DNA of 64,000 nt from Amoebidium appalachense (Eukaryota > Ichthyosporea), in contig CAVNZM010000011.1 in the NCBI GenBank assembly GCA_963693365.1, positions 3,968,001 through 4,032,000 on the forward strand, given 5' to 3'. The notes beneath the pieces were generated by a model. It was not told the DNA's origin. It saw nothing but the letters and a program-made list of their open reading frames with translations, and made no database searches. This document shows positions 13,934 through 32,103 of this stretch, piece by piece. Position numbers and translations under genes: made by a program. Numbering within the stretch: the stretch's first letter is position 1; every line of letters begins with the position of its first letter.

Positions 13934-14069
13934 TTAGACTCATTCCGTACGGATCTAAGTTTGCCCGTCGGAGCCTGGTCTGAATAAACTTTACCGTTTT
14001 TTCGTACACGTTCGTTCCTTTTCGTGTGTGTACACTTAGTAGAGTGCCGCGTCTCTAGTACACATACAT
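13934..14069. other. Short nuclear spacer between element and satellite
   Basis: Contains TTA duplication then unique sequence; no gene seen. Confidence 0.5.
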
Positions 14070-14840
14070 TAGGATACGACACCACCCCCAAGCGAATATA
14101 ATATTCGCTCGCATCCTGAGGATCCCACCCCCAAGCGAAAATAATAATCGCTCGGATCCTGATGATCTAACCCCAAGCGAATATAATATTCGCTCGGATC
14201 CTGATGATCTAACCCCAAGCGAATATAATATTCGCTCAAATCGTGATGATCTAACCCCAAGCGAATGTAATATTCGCTCCGATCGATCCGAGCGATTATT
14301 ATATTCGCGCGGATCTTGATTATCTAACCAATCGATCCAAGCGAATATTATATTCGCTTGGGGGTTGTAATCATGGTGCGAGCGAATATAACATTCGCTC
14401 GCACCATGATGATCCCACCGCCAAGCGAATATAATATTCGCTCGGATCCTGATGATCCACCCCCAAGCGAATATAATATTCGCTCGAATCCTGATGATCT
14501 AACCCCAAGCGAATGTAATATTCGCGCGGTTCTTGATTATCTAACCAATCGACCCAAGCGAATGGGGATTGAAATCAGGGTGCGAGCGAATGTTATATTC
14601 GCTCGCACCTATCCATCCCCCCAAGCAAATATAATATTCACTCGGATCCTGATGATCCAACCCCCATAATAATAATATAATATTATATTCGCTCGCATCC
14701 TAACTATGCATCCGCCAGGCGAATATATATATATATATATATATGTAATCGCTTCTGAGTATCCAAGTCCCAAGCGAATATACTATTCGCTCGGATCCTG
14801 ATTATCCACCCGATGCAAGCGAATATTATACGCGAGTATC
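14070..14840. repeat. Palindromic satellite array A
   Basis: About 15 units of roughly 46 bases, each built on the perfect palindrome AGCGAATATAATATTCGCT followed by a spacer like CGGATCCTGATGATCTAACC. Some units vary the centre or outer bases; an (AT)n run at 14728-14743 replaces the centre of one unit. Small open frames here are by-products of the repeat. Confidence 0.9.
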
Positions 14841-15356
14841 CAAAAACATTCCTTGGGAGCAACAATTAAATTCACTTTAACATAGGTGAAATGTAAGCGT
14901 GATTTTAAAATTTAAAATTTTAAATGTTAATTTCTCTACAGTGATTGGTTTCATTATCAAATGCTGTTCGCTACACCATTCCGTTTCTATAATCTATGTT
15001 TTATGTTTTCGCTCGATCCGGAACCCAATCATCGTTGACCTTCTCATTCGTTGTCACGTGCTCATCTGATAACAGGAATAAATTACTATACCGATAGCTT
15101 CGCACATCTCCTTTTGTTATTCAGTACATCATTGCATGACGATGGTATTAAGCTTTTAATTTGTATAGCAAATTTCTGTTGTTTACGCAGCGAGGCAGAG
15201 CTTGCAATATACAAAGCACGGCTTAGTGGATTAATACCATCTTAACATCACACCTGCTGTATTCTTCGCTGATTCATGTTTATTCTGCTCTGTTCTTTCT
15301 GATGTGATTGCCATTTCATTAAGTATGGCGTAATGTTGTATCATGCAGCATGCAGA
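14841..15356. other. Spacer upstream of the integrase gene
   Basis: AT-rich, with ATTTTAAAATTTAAAATTTT near 14911 and a CCAAT-type motif on either strand (TGATTGG at 14941, CCCAATC at 15024). No coding evidence. It may contain the promoter of the downstream gene, but no core element stands out. Confidence 0.4.
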
Positions 15357-18300
15357 ATGGCGGGTATTAAACTCGAGTCAGAAAGGTGCTTTGATCATGT
15401 GCACTACAGATGTACAATATGCTACAATGGAAACAATTGGACCCTCAATAACCTGAATCAACCATGGTTCAGTGCAGTCCAGGCAATCGCCTTCTTCAAC
15501 GTAAAGCTGGAACCACATCAGGGTAAGTTTTTCATGAAAAGAATGAACACATGAACACTGGAAAGGATAACCGTGCACAATGACTCTACGGAGACAAAGG
15601 CTTACCTTTCATAAGTGAAGCGTTGACCAGCGCACACAGCGACCTTGATGTATTACAAAGCTGATCACAAAGACAACTCGCGATGATGTCGACCGAACAG
15701 TTAAGTGGGAAACAAAAAAAAAAAAAAAAAAAAAAATTGTACACCGCGCGAGTTCGGATTACTGGGTTACTGGGAAAGGATCTGGCGGTTGACATCATTC
15801 ATTCATATACTACCCATTTTAACGCCCGCATGGCGATTGCCGATTGGTTGTCAGAGGCGGCAAAATCGTATTTGTTTTAAGTTTTTAAAATTTATATATA
15901 TACGATCCAACCAATGAAAATTATTTGTTAACACGAAGGCGATTTATATAATGTTTTAAACGCTAATATCTAACCTGATTTTGAGCGCATATCATATTCG
16001 TCCCATCCTCATGCGCATATTATATTCGCTTGACGCATGCCAAGCTCCTGCCATCCTGAAGCGCATATTATATTCGCTTGACGCATGCCATTGGTCATGC
16101 CATCCTGAAGCGCATATTATATTCGCTTGACGCCACCTATGTATGCTCATGCCATCCTGAAGCGCATATTATATTCGCTTGACGCCACCTATGTATGCTC
16201 ATGCCATCCTGAAGCACATATTATATTCGCTTGACGCATGCCATTGGTCATGCCATCCTGAAGCGCATATTATATTCGCTTGACGCCACCTATGTATGCT
16301 CCTGCCATCCTGACGCGCATATTAAATTCGCTTGACGCATGCCATGCTCCTGCCATCCTGAAGCGCATATTATATTCGCTTGACGCATGCCATTGGTCAT
16401 GCCATCCTGAAGCGCATATTATATTCGCTTGACGCATGCCATTGGTCATGCCATCCTGAAGCGCATATTAAATTCGCTTGACGCATGCCATTGGTCATGC
16501 CATCCTGAAGCGCATATTAAATTCGCTTGACGCATGGAATTGGTCAAGCCATCCTCGCGCGCATGTTATATTCGCTTGACGCATGCCACTGGTCATGCCA
16601 TCCTGAAGTGCAGTTTATATTCGCTTGACGTTGCTATGCACGTGCCATCCTGATTCGATTGACGCTTGTCATGACATATGGATATCATGATGGTTATGAT
16701 AATAATGTTGCGTTGGAGTGTGCATGCTTTCTTTTTCACATGTTTGGTGTGTGCATATCTTAACCAGGCTTTACCTTGTTACAGGGATTGTCTTCCATAA
16801 TCCCGACGGAAACGACTTGTTCGTGAATGCCCTGGGTAACGTCAACTTTGGATACATTGGTGCCTTGGTTGCCATGAAGGTGGTTGACGGCCCTGGTTGT
16901 GGAGTTAAGTTCAAAAATACTGCCCACGAAGACTATGTCAAGCAAGAGGTGGCTGTGTTGGCATGGCTTCGCGATAGGGCGTATGCCCTTTTTTTCGACA
17001 ACAGATCGGCCAAATCAGCTATTCGCCGGAAGTGCAGCAAAGGCTTCCATATCCAATGCCAAGAAGGCGCTGTCTTCTATTCAGGGTATGTGTATGTCTT
17101 TGTGTGATATACATGTACACTTAAAATTCGATTCTAATACTCCGTTCTCCAGGTCAGACCGTCAACGGCTCACGAAATCATTGGGAAAGAAGTCGCCACC
17201 TCGCCGTGTCCTGTTTTTTTCACAGGTCATGGAACGCCTTGCGGAGTGTCTATAACGCAAAGACGCTAGTGTCCGCCTACATTAGTCGGTGCTTCTCGTG
17301 CACCGCGCACTCCACAACCCTGGGCCCAACAACCAGAAAAGTGATCGTGGCTAATCTGCCTGGACATATTGTAAGTCTGTCATTGATACCATCACCTAAT
17401 TTTCGTCTTGTCATAGCACGGTTTTAGATCACACATGCATGCTTGTGTGAAACGCATATGTACTCAATGTTTTATCCGTATGATTCCGTGCTCAGGCCAT
17501 GCCTCAAGCCATTATTAGATTCCCTTGACCCTTGCCGTGCTCATGCCATCCTGAAGGGAATACTATATTCCCTTGCTGCTTGTTCCCTTGCCACTTGCTC
17601 CCTTATGCTTCTTTGATACCAAATTGAGACCCACCTGGCTCTTCTGACTGTTTCATGTCAGGTGGTAATGGATTTTTCTTCATTGGGCAAAGAGGCTACC
17701 ATGAAAGACCCCGTTACTGGCTTCACCAAGATGAGCCTTGCGACAGACCACCTTTCAAAGTTCACTGTGGGGATTCCCACTGCATCCGAGGACTCCAACA
17801 CCGCCATCCGAACTTTGCAGGCCATGATGAAGGTGACCCCGGTTAGGGAGGTTTGGGTTGACGGCGGTGGTGCTTATGTCAGCAACGAATTTCGCGCGTT
17901 TTGCGATGAGAACAACATTGATTTCGTTCCGGCAACGCCGTACCACCCTCAAACTAAGGGCGTAGTGGAGCGTATCCATCGAACCATCAGGAAACTGTTG
18001 GCATCCGCGATGCTGGCAGGCAGGGATGTCAAGGAGGGGTACACTCTTCCTGGGCGACTGTTTGATCAGGTGTTGCATCAATATAACACAAAGTATCATT
18101 CGGTTCTGAAGGCGACCCCGTTCGAGGTTATGATGGGTCGTGAATCAGGTTCTGTCCGCGCCATGGGCAGGGATCAGTATAACCGTCTACTGGCGGAGAT
18201 GAGACGGAATATCATTCGGAGCGGTTCCAGATTCCACAAGGATACCACGGTCAAGCTACCAGAATTGTCCGTCGGTGATTACGTTATCGTCAACACCGGT

Positions 18301-20562
18301 GTGAGGGATCGCACCAAGGCGCGTAGTACCCTCAGACCGGTGTGGGGGGCATATGGTGAGGTGAAGGCACAGAGATCTCCATTCACATACACGGTGGAGA
18401 TTCTGGCCTCAAAGGCCAAACATCCGGGTTCCACCATCGTTGCTGGATCCACGACGGTCTTCCACATCAGGTAATGTTTCAGGCCTGGCCTTGAATGTGC
18501 GTCTGTTATTATGGCAGGATCATCTTTTTTGCTTTGCCGTATAGTATATTGGTACATACTGTCAACAGCATAGTTCACTGATGGGATTTTATGCAGAGAC
18601 ATCAAGCCGGTTCCATCCAGCTTCAGACCCGACGACATGGAGCAGTACCTCGTCCATACAATCGGCGACCCGACATATGTTGTTGATTGCGTGTTCGGTC
18701 GCAGAACCATTGTAGATGACAAAGGGGACTTGTACGACCAGGTTTTAGTTAAATGGCGTGGATTTCCCTTTTCCCAATGTACTTGGGAGGATCCTGGTGA
18801 AGTTATGCCCCCCAACACAGGGGCACCCACTTGCGATGAACAAGATGTGGATGGCAACGACATTCCATTAGCATTACATGGTCTGAAAGATTTCAGTAGC
18901 TACACGGATGCCAAAATGGAAACGGTCCTTCGTACACTGAATGCCAATGGCGGGTTGGACGACACGGACTTTGCAAATGGCAGTGTTCCAGTTGCCACCA
19001 TGTTTACCACTGTGACATCCAATCAACGTAAGCCCGTGCGTCCATCAAAACCGACATTGTCGCATCCGGCAGGTACACCAGTGCGCTCTGAGCCAGAACA
19101 CAACACAGGGTCGTCGGATCCAGCTTCGCCAATTTCGTCGTCGGGTTTTACCAGTGCAGGTGACGGTGCCCCGTCACAAGTACCACCTTCTTCGGCAATG
19201 GCACAACCGCCCCGTAAGCGTGCCAAGGTGACACTGGAGCCCGAGGTAACTGACTTAACGTTGTATACACCCGAAGTGGACCCACCAGTGTCGCCGGTCC
19301 CATCAACTAATGATTGCAACCCTTGCCCCACTGTGCCCATCCCCGTCTCTCTCCGGTCAAAATGGCCCGGGAATGTCAGTGAGTCTGTGTTTACACACTA
19401 CTGCAACAGCGCAGACCCAGTTTATGACGTCACCCCCGTGCCGATGGATGCTTTCTCATTCAACAGCAACGCCACCTTTAGTTTCCGTCCAAGATTTTCA
19501 TGGGAAATGAATTTCTGTTTCATCATCACTGTATTGGACGGATTAATCTGTGGGCTTATAAAATCCAACGTGCCACCCGTACATCTTAAGCCAACCGGAC
19601 TGGACGTTTGGGACCGGATGATTGCTGCCTTAAAGCACCGCGAGAAGCATACAGCTAATATCCGGGCCATCGCTCATCGACTGGCACGGGTGTGGAAGGT
19701 AACACGATACAGGATTGGGGACATAAGTTCAACGGACAAGTTGTTTGACGCGCTTCAATGTGACATTAGCGGTTCGGATTACCTCACGGGTGTCCCGCTG
19801 GATGGGTCTAGTCGTCCGCTATTCCGAGACAACGTGGTACCCCCTCACGCGACAATCATAACCGCTACATGCGTTAAATGCACTGGCGTGTGTACGCGTG
19901 TGTTGTGTTCCATCGATGCCGAGCTTCGCACCCGACGTCGCCGTGAAAGGATGGACCACAAGGAGACTTCCATTGTCAATCCCATAGAAAAGATAGCGGG
20001 TACCCACTTCTTCGATGGCGACTGCACTGAATATGGCAGGGAATTTCAAAGCCCAACCTCGGTTTGCACAACGTGCAATTCCAAGGGTACGGTGCGGGGC
20101 AACGTTTTAATACTTCCTAGAATTCTCTTCGTCCACATGTCAGTGCAATCCGTGCCGCCTGTTCATGTCAGGAATTGCGTAAACTTTATGAGGCGCCAAT
20201 ACCATCTTGCCTACATTGGTCTTCACAAACCAGGTCACTTTTTCGGTGTGGCACCCGCATTCACATGGAAAAACGGGAGACCATATCATCTCCACTGCGA
20301 CGGTTTCGGTATGACCACGGAAAAACCAGACACTGAGCTATGGGAGAGCAACACGGGACCTACCAATGTCTCTGTCCAAATGTCTCGGGAAGGTGGCGAG
20401 TGCGAAGGCTGGTGCCCATTATATGTTAAGTTGAATTGGGCACGCATCAAGGATGTGCATCTCAACTTCATGGTGTATGTGCCCGCGCAGCCTGAGGAAC
20501 CACTGTTAGGCGTGGGCTCCCGCAAACTGACGTATGCTAAGTCAACTGTGGATGTAGTGTAG
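15357..20562 (+). CDS. Integrase-chromodomain-ubiquitin-protease-like protein, five exons
   Basis: Exons 15357-15522, 16785-17085, 17226-17370, 17662-18470 and 18597-20562 join in phase to 1128 residues; every intron is GT-AG. Residues ~157-204 end with a CFSC motif (zinc-binding region). Residues 205-470 are a retroviral-type integrase core with D233 (ATDHLSK), D271 (WVDGGGAY) and E307 (GVVERIHR); D271 and E307 are separated by exactly 35 residues. A GPY/F-like WGAYGEV block follows. A chromodomain lies at about 500-545 (YVVDCVFGRR, LVKWRGFPFSQCTWED). After a low-complexity linker, residues ~740-1090 resemble a ubiquitin-specific protease: NFCFIITVLD (Cys781), two CxxC pairs, LPRILFVHM, then GHFFGV (His1021) and Asp1042. 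No RT, protease or RNase H was found. It may be a domesticated gene or a Ginger-like transposase; no terminal repeats were found. The start is the second in-frame ATG after a CAG acceptor-like site. Confidence 0.75.
15975..16680. repeat. Palindromic satellite array B, inside the first intron of the integrase gene
   Basis: About 14 units of 49-60 bases. Each reads ATGCCATCCTGAAGCGCATA, then TTATATTCGCTTGACGC and a variable spacer (CATGCCATTGGTC or CACCTATGTATGCTC). The near-palindromic core AGCGCATA/TATTCGCT is the same design as in array A. The array fills most of the 15523-16784 intron. Confidence 0.9.
17498..17600. repeat. Variant satellite unit in the third intron of the integrase gene
   Basis: TCATGCCATCCTGAAGGG matches array B, but both palindrome arms are changed together to AAGGGAATA and TATTCCCTT (17554-17574). 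A degraded neighbour (GCCATTATTAGATTCCCTTG) lies just upstream. Confidence 0.75.
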
Positions 20563-20591
20563 ACGACCTTGTGGATATCGGAGTTTTTTTT

Positions 20592-20638
<47 letters not shown>

Positions 20639-21560
20639 TTTTTGGTTTTTTTTGCTGCCAACATGCCATTATCGTTTGAACTGGAATGAAGGACATAATG
20701 CCTGCTCGTATTTAAATACACAATGAGTGTGCTGGTTGCATGCTGTCTGGATTTATTTCACGTAGGTGTATAAGTATAAGATCAAGATTGAAAATTATGC
20801 ATAGAAGATATTTACGAATATAACATTGAATTGGCTGCTGTGTATGGTCCTTCAACGTAGTGACAACTATAACATGCAAAATATATATGCTGACCGCCGG
20901 CGGCGGGGTTTTATTCCATGTGAGCGGTACTTAGTCTATGTGAACCCAATTTAACATTGTGACGTAAGAATGATTAAGAATACAAGATGATTACGACTAT
21001 ATTATAATGGTGTATTATGGATTCTGTAACGTGTAAATGCAATGGCGATAAATACATACAAACCACATGATACTACACCATTTGCAACGAGTTGGTAAAA
21101 TCCTGCTGTCAGTGGCCATGATTTCTTTCCGACCAACACACAAAGCTACAAGCTCAGGACACTTTAATGATTATACCACAACCCCCCCCTCCCCCCCTGG
21201 TCCCCCCCCCCCCGAACACATCATTTGCACCAAGAGCATAAAAAACTGGTAACAGTAGACATGTTTTTTCCCCCAACACATGTCATAAGCTAATAGGCAC
21301 GACAATGATTGTTTATTACGCACACACAGTTTCTCCCACCACGTCATACAAACCCACTGACCCCCCCCATGTCACCCAGGGTAGTAGGGGGGGAGGGGGG
21401 AGGGGGGGGGGGAGGAGAGGGGGGGGGGGGTGCATTTTGGCCTGCCCGATATTCCCCCTAGACCAGCCAAATTTGACGTCCTGGATTTTAATTAGAGGTG
21501 ACGACACTTTGGCCTGGACGACACTTTGGCCTGCAACAGGGGGGGGGGGGGGGGGGGGGG
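20563..21560. other. Intergenic region with homopolymers
   Basis: After the integrase gene stop there is a (T)n(G)n tract at 20584-20634, then AT-rich unique sequence with no recognised gene. A G/C-rich stretch at 21360-21435 has G runs. The direct repeat GACGACACTTTGGCCTG occurs twice at 21500-21535. The region ends in the poly-G run that borders duplicated block copy 2. Confidence 0.5.
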
Positions 21561-29073
<7,513 letters not shown>

Positions 29074-29302
29074 TTTTGTTCTGTTTGGTGTTTTTTGTGC
29101 GTGTTAGCGCCGAATGCGAAAATACATTAGGATTCAAACCCGAGGAAAACTGTTCGGCTGGAAACGTGCACGGTATTTATCAGCGAATGTCAGAGAAATA
29201 CAATCGGTGGTAAACTGTGGTATGTAGCTATGCATGGAATGCATGGTAATCATACGTGCCTGTAGTTGATTGGTTGTTGTATGAGCCTGGGGCTCGGGGT
29301 AT

Positions 29303-29319
29303 TAAGGGATACGGGATCG
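29303..29319 (+). repeat. Left terminal inverted repeat
   Basis: TAAGGGATACGGGATCG, perfect inverted match to the right end. Confidence 0.85.
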
Positions 29320-29523
29320 CGCGGCTCGAATACTTTCTGGCGCCGCTCAGATCGATATCTATCTGGATTGAGTGGGCTTGATCTGCCTATTGGGCACCTA
29401 AGATCGTGTGGCCGAGCTATACCATGTACACACGGCATGCCACACACGTGTCCGGACAAAACTGCGCTGCACATTTTTCATGAAGGCGGGTTGTTTTCTA
29501 ACTATATATGTTAGGCACTCACA

Positions 29524-31440
29524 ATGCCAACTTGCGCGGCTAACTACTGCAAAAATGACGAAGAAACAGTCTCTCCCAAAGATCCTACCAGGAAGATAAA
29601 GCTTTTTACTGTTCCATATGGATACAAACCAAATGTATTGGCTAGGAGGCATGCTTGGTTAAATGCTATAGGCAGGCAGGAGCAAACAAAGTATGAGCGG
29701 AAACAAATAGCAGAACACACAAAGCAAGCACCCCCCGACCCAGACACACACACAGACACAAGGCCAAAGGCCTCGGATGGGACAGACGTAAATACAGACA
29801 CAACCACTACTGAGACACACACAGCTGACACACAATCCGAAAATGCCAATGACTCGGCTGTGCCAGCTGAGCAGTCGGCACAAGAACCACAACCAAAGAG
29901 GAAACGGGGGCAACCGAAGGTGGAAGTCCCCTGGCCACTGGCTATCCTTAAGCAACTGGTTGTATGCGAGGCACATTTCACCGATGATGATATTACTGCT
30001 AAGAATGGAAAACTGAAATTAACAAAGGATGCATGTCCCATCCGAATGGAACTAGACCCGATGTACAGAGAGAAGGTACAGCTATTGAGGGAGGAAAGGG
30101 CCAATAGTCATATGCAAGCTGTAGGAATGGATGCCTCAGATATTGAGCAAACACGGAAACGAGCGAGGGAGCGGGGGGAGACGAGCAGTGAAGAAGCAGA
30201 GGACAGTGAACGAGCGAAAAGAAGGAGGGAACATGTGCGTGAAAGGACATTTGACTATCTAGAGTCGAAGGCAGGTGAGGAAGGGATGGATGTAGAGGAT
30301 TATGTGAATGTCCTGGAACGTTCAAGAGCTTTCTATAAGGAGCAGGCGGAGAAAATGCAAATCGAACTTGAGATAGCTACGAAGCAATTGGAGGAAAATG
30401 AGAAGAAACAAAGATTGGAGAAGAAGGAGCTCGAACAAGCGCTTGATCAAGCGAGGGAGGAATTACTACAAAACCAGAAAAGAATATGCATGGAGGACAT
30501 AGTGGCGGAAGAGGAAGGGAAGGCTAGAGATGATGTGGTGAAAACATACACGGGGTTGGATAGTTTTGATGCTCTCATGGGAGTGCTGGGGATTGTTGCT
30601 TTTATTGGCCAATCAACTATAAACATGAATGATTTTAAAACCAAAACAGGAAAGGAAATAATATGGCATGATGGATGTCTTTTTACACTTTTTCGCCTCC
30701 GCCACGGCACATCCTTCCAACTATTGAGTCGGCTGGTGGATGTGTCAGAACCGAATCTTTCGCGTATATTCCGCCATTTTCTTGGTGCACTGGCGTTAGC
30801 ACAGGTTTTTCTATACGAAAAAGCCCCCACCAGAGAGCAACTTTCGAAGTTTAAAGCCGGTTGCTACACTGGGCAATGGGACGATGTATGGTGGATCATT
30901 GATTGCACCGAGGTGTTTGTACAGGTGCCGACAAACCTCCTTCTGAAACGATGTTTCTACTCAGAGTACAAAAGCAATTATACTCTCAAGTACTTCGGGG
31001 GCATCACAACGGATATGAAACTCAGACCGGTGTCCGATGCACATGTGGGGGGGTTCAAAGACCCGGATCTCACAGGTGTATGCAAGCGTGAATTTGTAGA
31101 TCAGATAGAAGAGGGGGATGAAATAGCAGCTGATAAAGGGTTTAGAGTGCACGGGCTAATCATGGAGAAGGGTGCTTCCTTGCTAGTACCGTCGTTTGTT
31201 GAGCATGGGCAGCTAAACGCTGAAGACACCATATATAGCCAAAGACTGTCTAGTGTGCGCGTGCATGTGGAGAGGGCTTTTGGGCGCATGAAAAATTATC
31301 GGCTGTTTAGCAATCAGGTGCAGATGTCGATGGTAGGCACCCATTGGATGGTAGCTAAGGCTGTGGCTTTCTTGTGTAACATGCAAGAGCCACTATATAA
31401 GGATATGGTGGGGCCCGGGCACACCAAAAGCATGGTGTAG
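29524..31440 (+). CDS. THAP-domain DDE transposase
   Basis: 638 residues from ATG 29524 to TAG. The N-terminus is a THAP zinc finger (Cys4, Cys9, Cys148, His151: PTCAANYC ... VVCEAHF), but 138 residues separate the Cys pair from Cys148, where 35-50 is normal; the extra is a T/D/E/P-rich insertion. Residues ~220-340 are charged and coiled-coil-like. From ~350 a helix-turn-helix region (FQLLSRLVDVSEPNLSRIFR) leads to a DDE_Tnp_4-type core with D460 (WIIDCTEV), D537 (AADKGFR) and E583 (HVERAFGRMK), with SNYTLKYFGGIT between. It would bind the terminal repeats through the THAP finger and catalyse excision and integration. The frame is intact. The start is the first ATG and places THAP Cys4 as usual. 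Confidence 0.88.
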   Translation: MPTCAANYCKNDEETVSPKDPTRKIKLFTVPYGYKPNVLARRHAWLNAIGRQEQTKYERKQIAEHTKQAPPDPDTHTDTRPKASDGTDVNTDTTTTETHTADTQSENANDSAVPAEQSAQEPQPKRKRGQPKVEVPWPLAILKQLVVCEAHFTDDDITAKNGKLKLTKDACPIRMELDPMYREKVQLLREERANSHMQAVGMDASDIEQTRKRARERGETSSEEAEDSERAKRRREHVRERTFDYLESKAGEEGMDVEDYVNVLERSRAFYKEQAEKMQIELEIATKQLEENEKKQRLEKKELEQALDQAREELLQNQKRICMEDIVAEEEGKARDDVVKTYTGLDSFDALMGVLGIVAFIGQSTINMNDFKTKTGKEIIWHDGCLFTLFRLRHGTSFQLLSRLVDVSEPNLSRIFRHFLGALALAQVFLYEKAPTREQLSKFKAGCYTGQWDDVWWIIDCTEVFVQVPTNLLLKRCFYSEYKSNYTLKYFGGITTDMKLRPVSDAHVGGFKDPDLTGVCKREFVDQIEEGDEIAADKGFRVHGLIMEKGASLLVPSFVEHGQLNAEDTIYSQRLSSVRVHVERAFGRMKNYRLFSNQVQMSMVGTHWMVAKAVAFLCNMQEPLYKDMVGPGHTKSMV

Positions 31441-31729
31441 AATTTTCGTTTTCGATTGCCAGTGCCTCTCCCTAAAGCCCCCTTCTCTGCTTTTTTTTTT
31501 TTTTTTTTTTTTTTGTCTTTTTTTTTTTGGGGGGGGGGGGGGGCAAAAATATGAATGAATGCTTGCATGTATGTATTCGGCCAGTAGGGCTCCACTTTTC
31601 CTGTATAGGAAAATAATAATAATAATTGAAATTATTATGTATTTGTGTGCCAAGTACAACCTTGAGTCGTTCTCCCCCCCCCCCCCCCCCCCCCCCTTCA
31701 CAAACACACACAACCACGCACACACGGAA

Positions 31730-31764
<35 letters not shown>

Positions 31765-31828
31765 CCCACGCATGCATTTGCACACACGCACGCATGCACC
31801 CCCCCCCCCCCCACACACACACACACAT

Positions 31829-31866
<38 letters not shown>

Positions 31867-32011
31867 GTAGGCACGTATGCAAACACCAAGGGGGGAGGAG
31901 GGACCGGGGGGAGGGGGGGGGGGGGGGGGGGTGGGGGGGGTAGGAAACATATGCAGGCACCAGGGTCTGGTACATTGCTCTCAGATTTGACACACGGTCT
32001 TCATTCATTCA
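31441..32011. repeat. Simple-repeat spacer between the two converging transposon genes
   Basis: Contains (T)n at 31491-31528, (G)n, (C)n near 31674-31696, (GCAC)n at 31732-31766 and long (G)n at 31829-31863 and 31914-31940. Long frames here encode only Pro/Gly/His-Thr runs and are artefacts. Confidence 0.8.
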
Positions 32012-32045
32012 TTATAGGTTCACTAGATCGGTCAGAAGATTACTG

Positions 32046-32103
<58 letters not shown>

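Noticed and set aside
15583-15917. Small frames around the poly-A tract at 15713-15737
   Set aside because: They cross a homopolymer, lack any motif and lie in the first intron of the integrase gene.
14070-16680. Regularly spaced repeats that could suggest a CRISPR array
   Set aside because: The units are palindromic satellites with short, similar spacers in a eukaryotic intron-bearing context; there are no unique spacers or cas genes.
18279-18863. Minus-strand frame of 194 codons opposite the integrase/chromodomain exons
   Set aside because: It is a shadow of the plus-strand exons, whose frames carry the conserved motifs and phase-consistent introns.
29544-30104. Minus-strand frames opposite the THAP transposase
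   Set aside because: Antisense shadow of an intact, motif-bearing gene.
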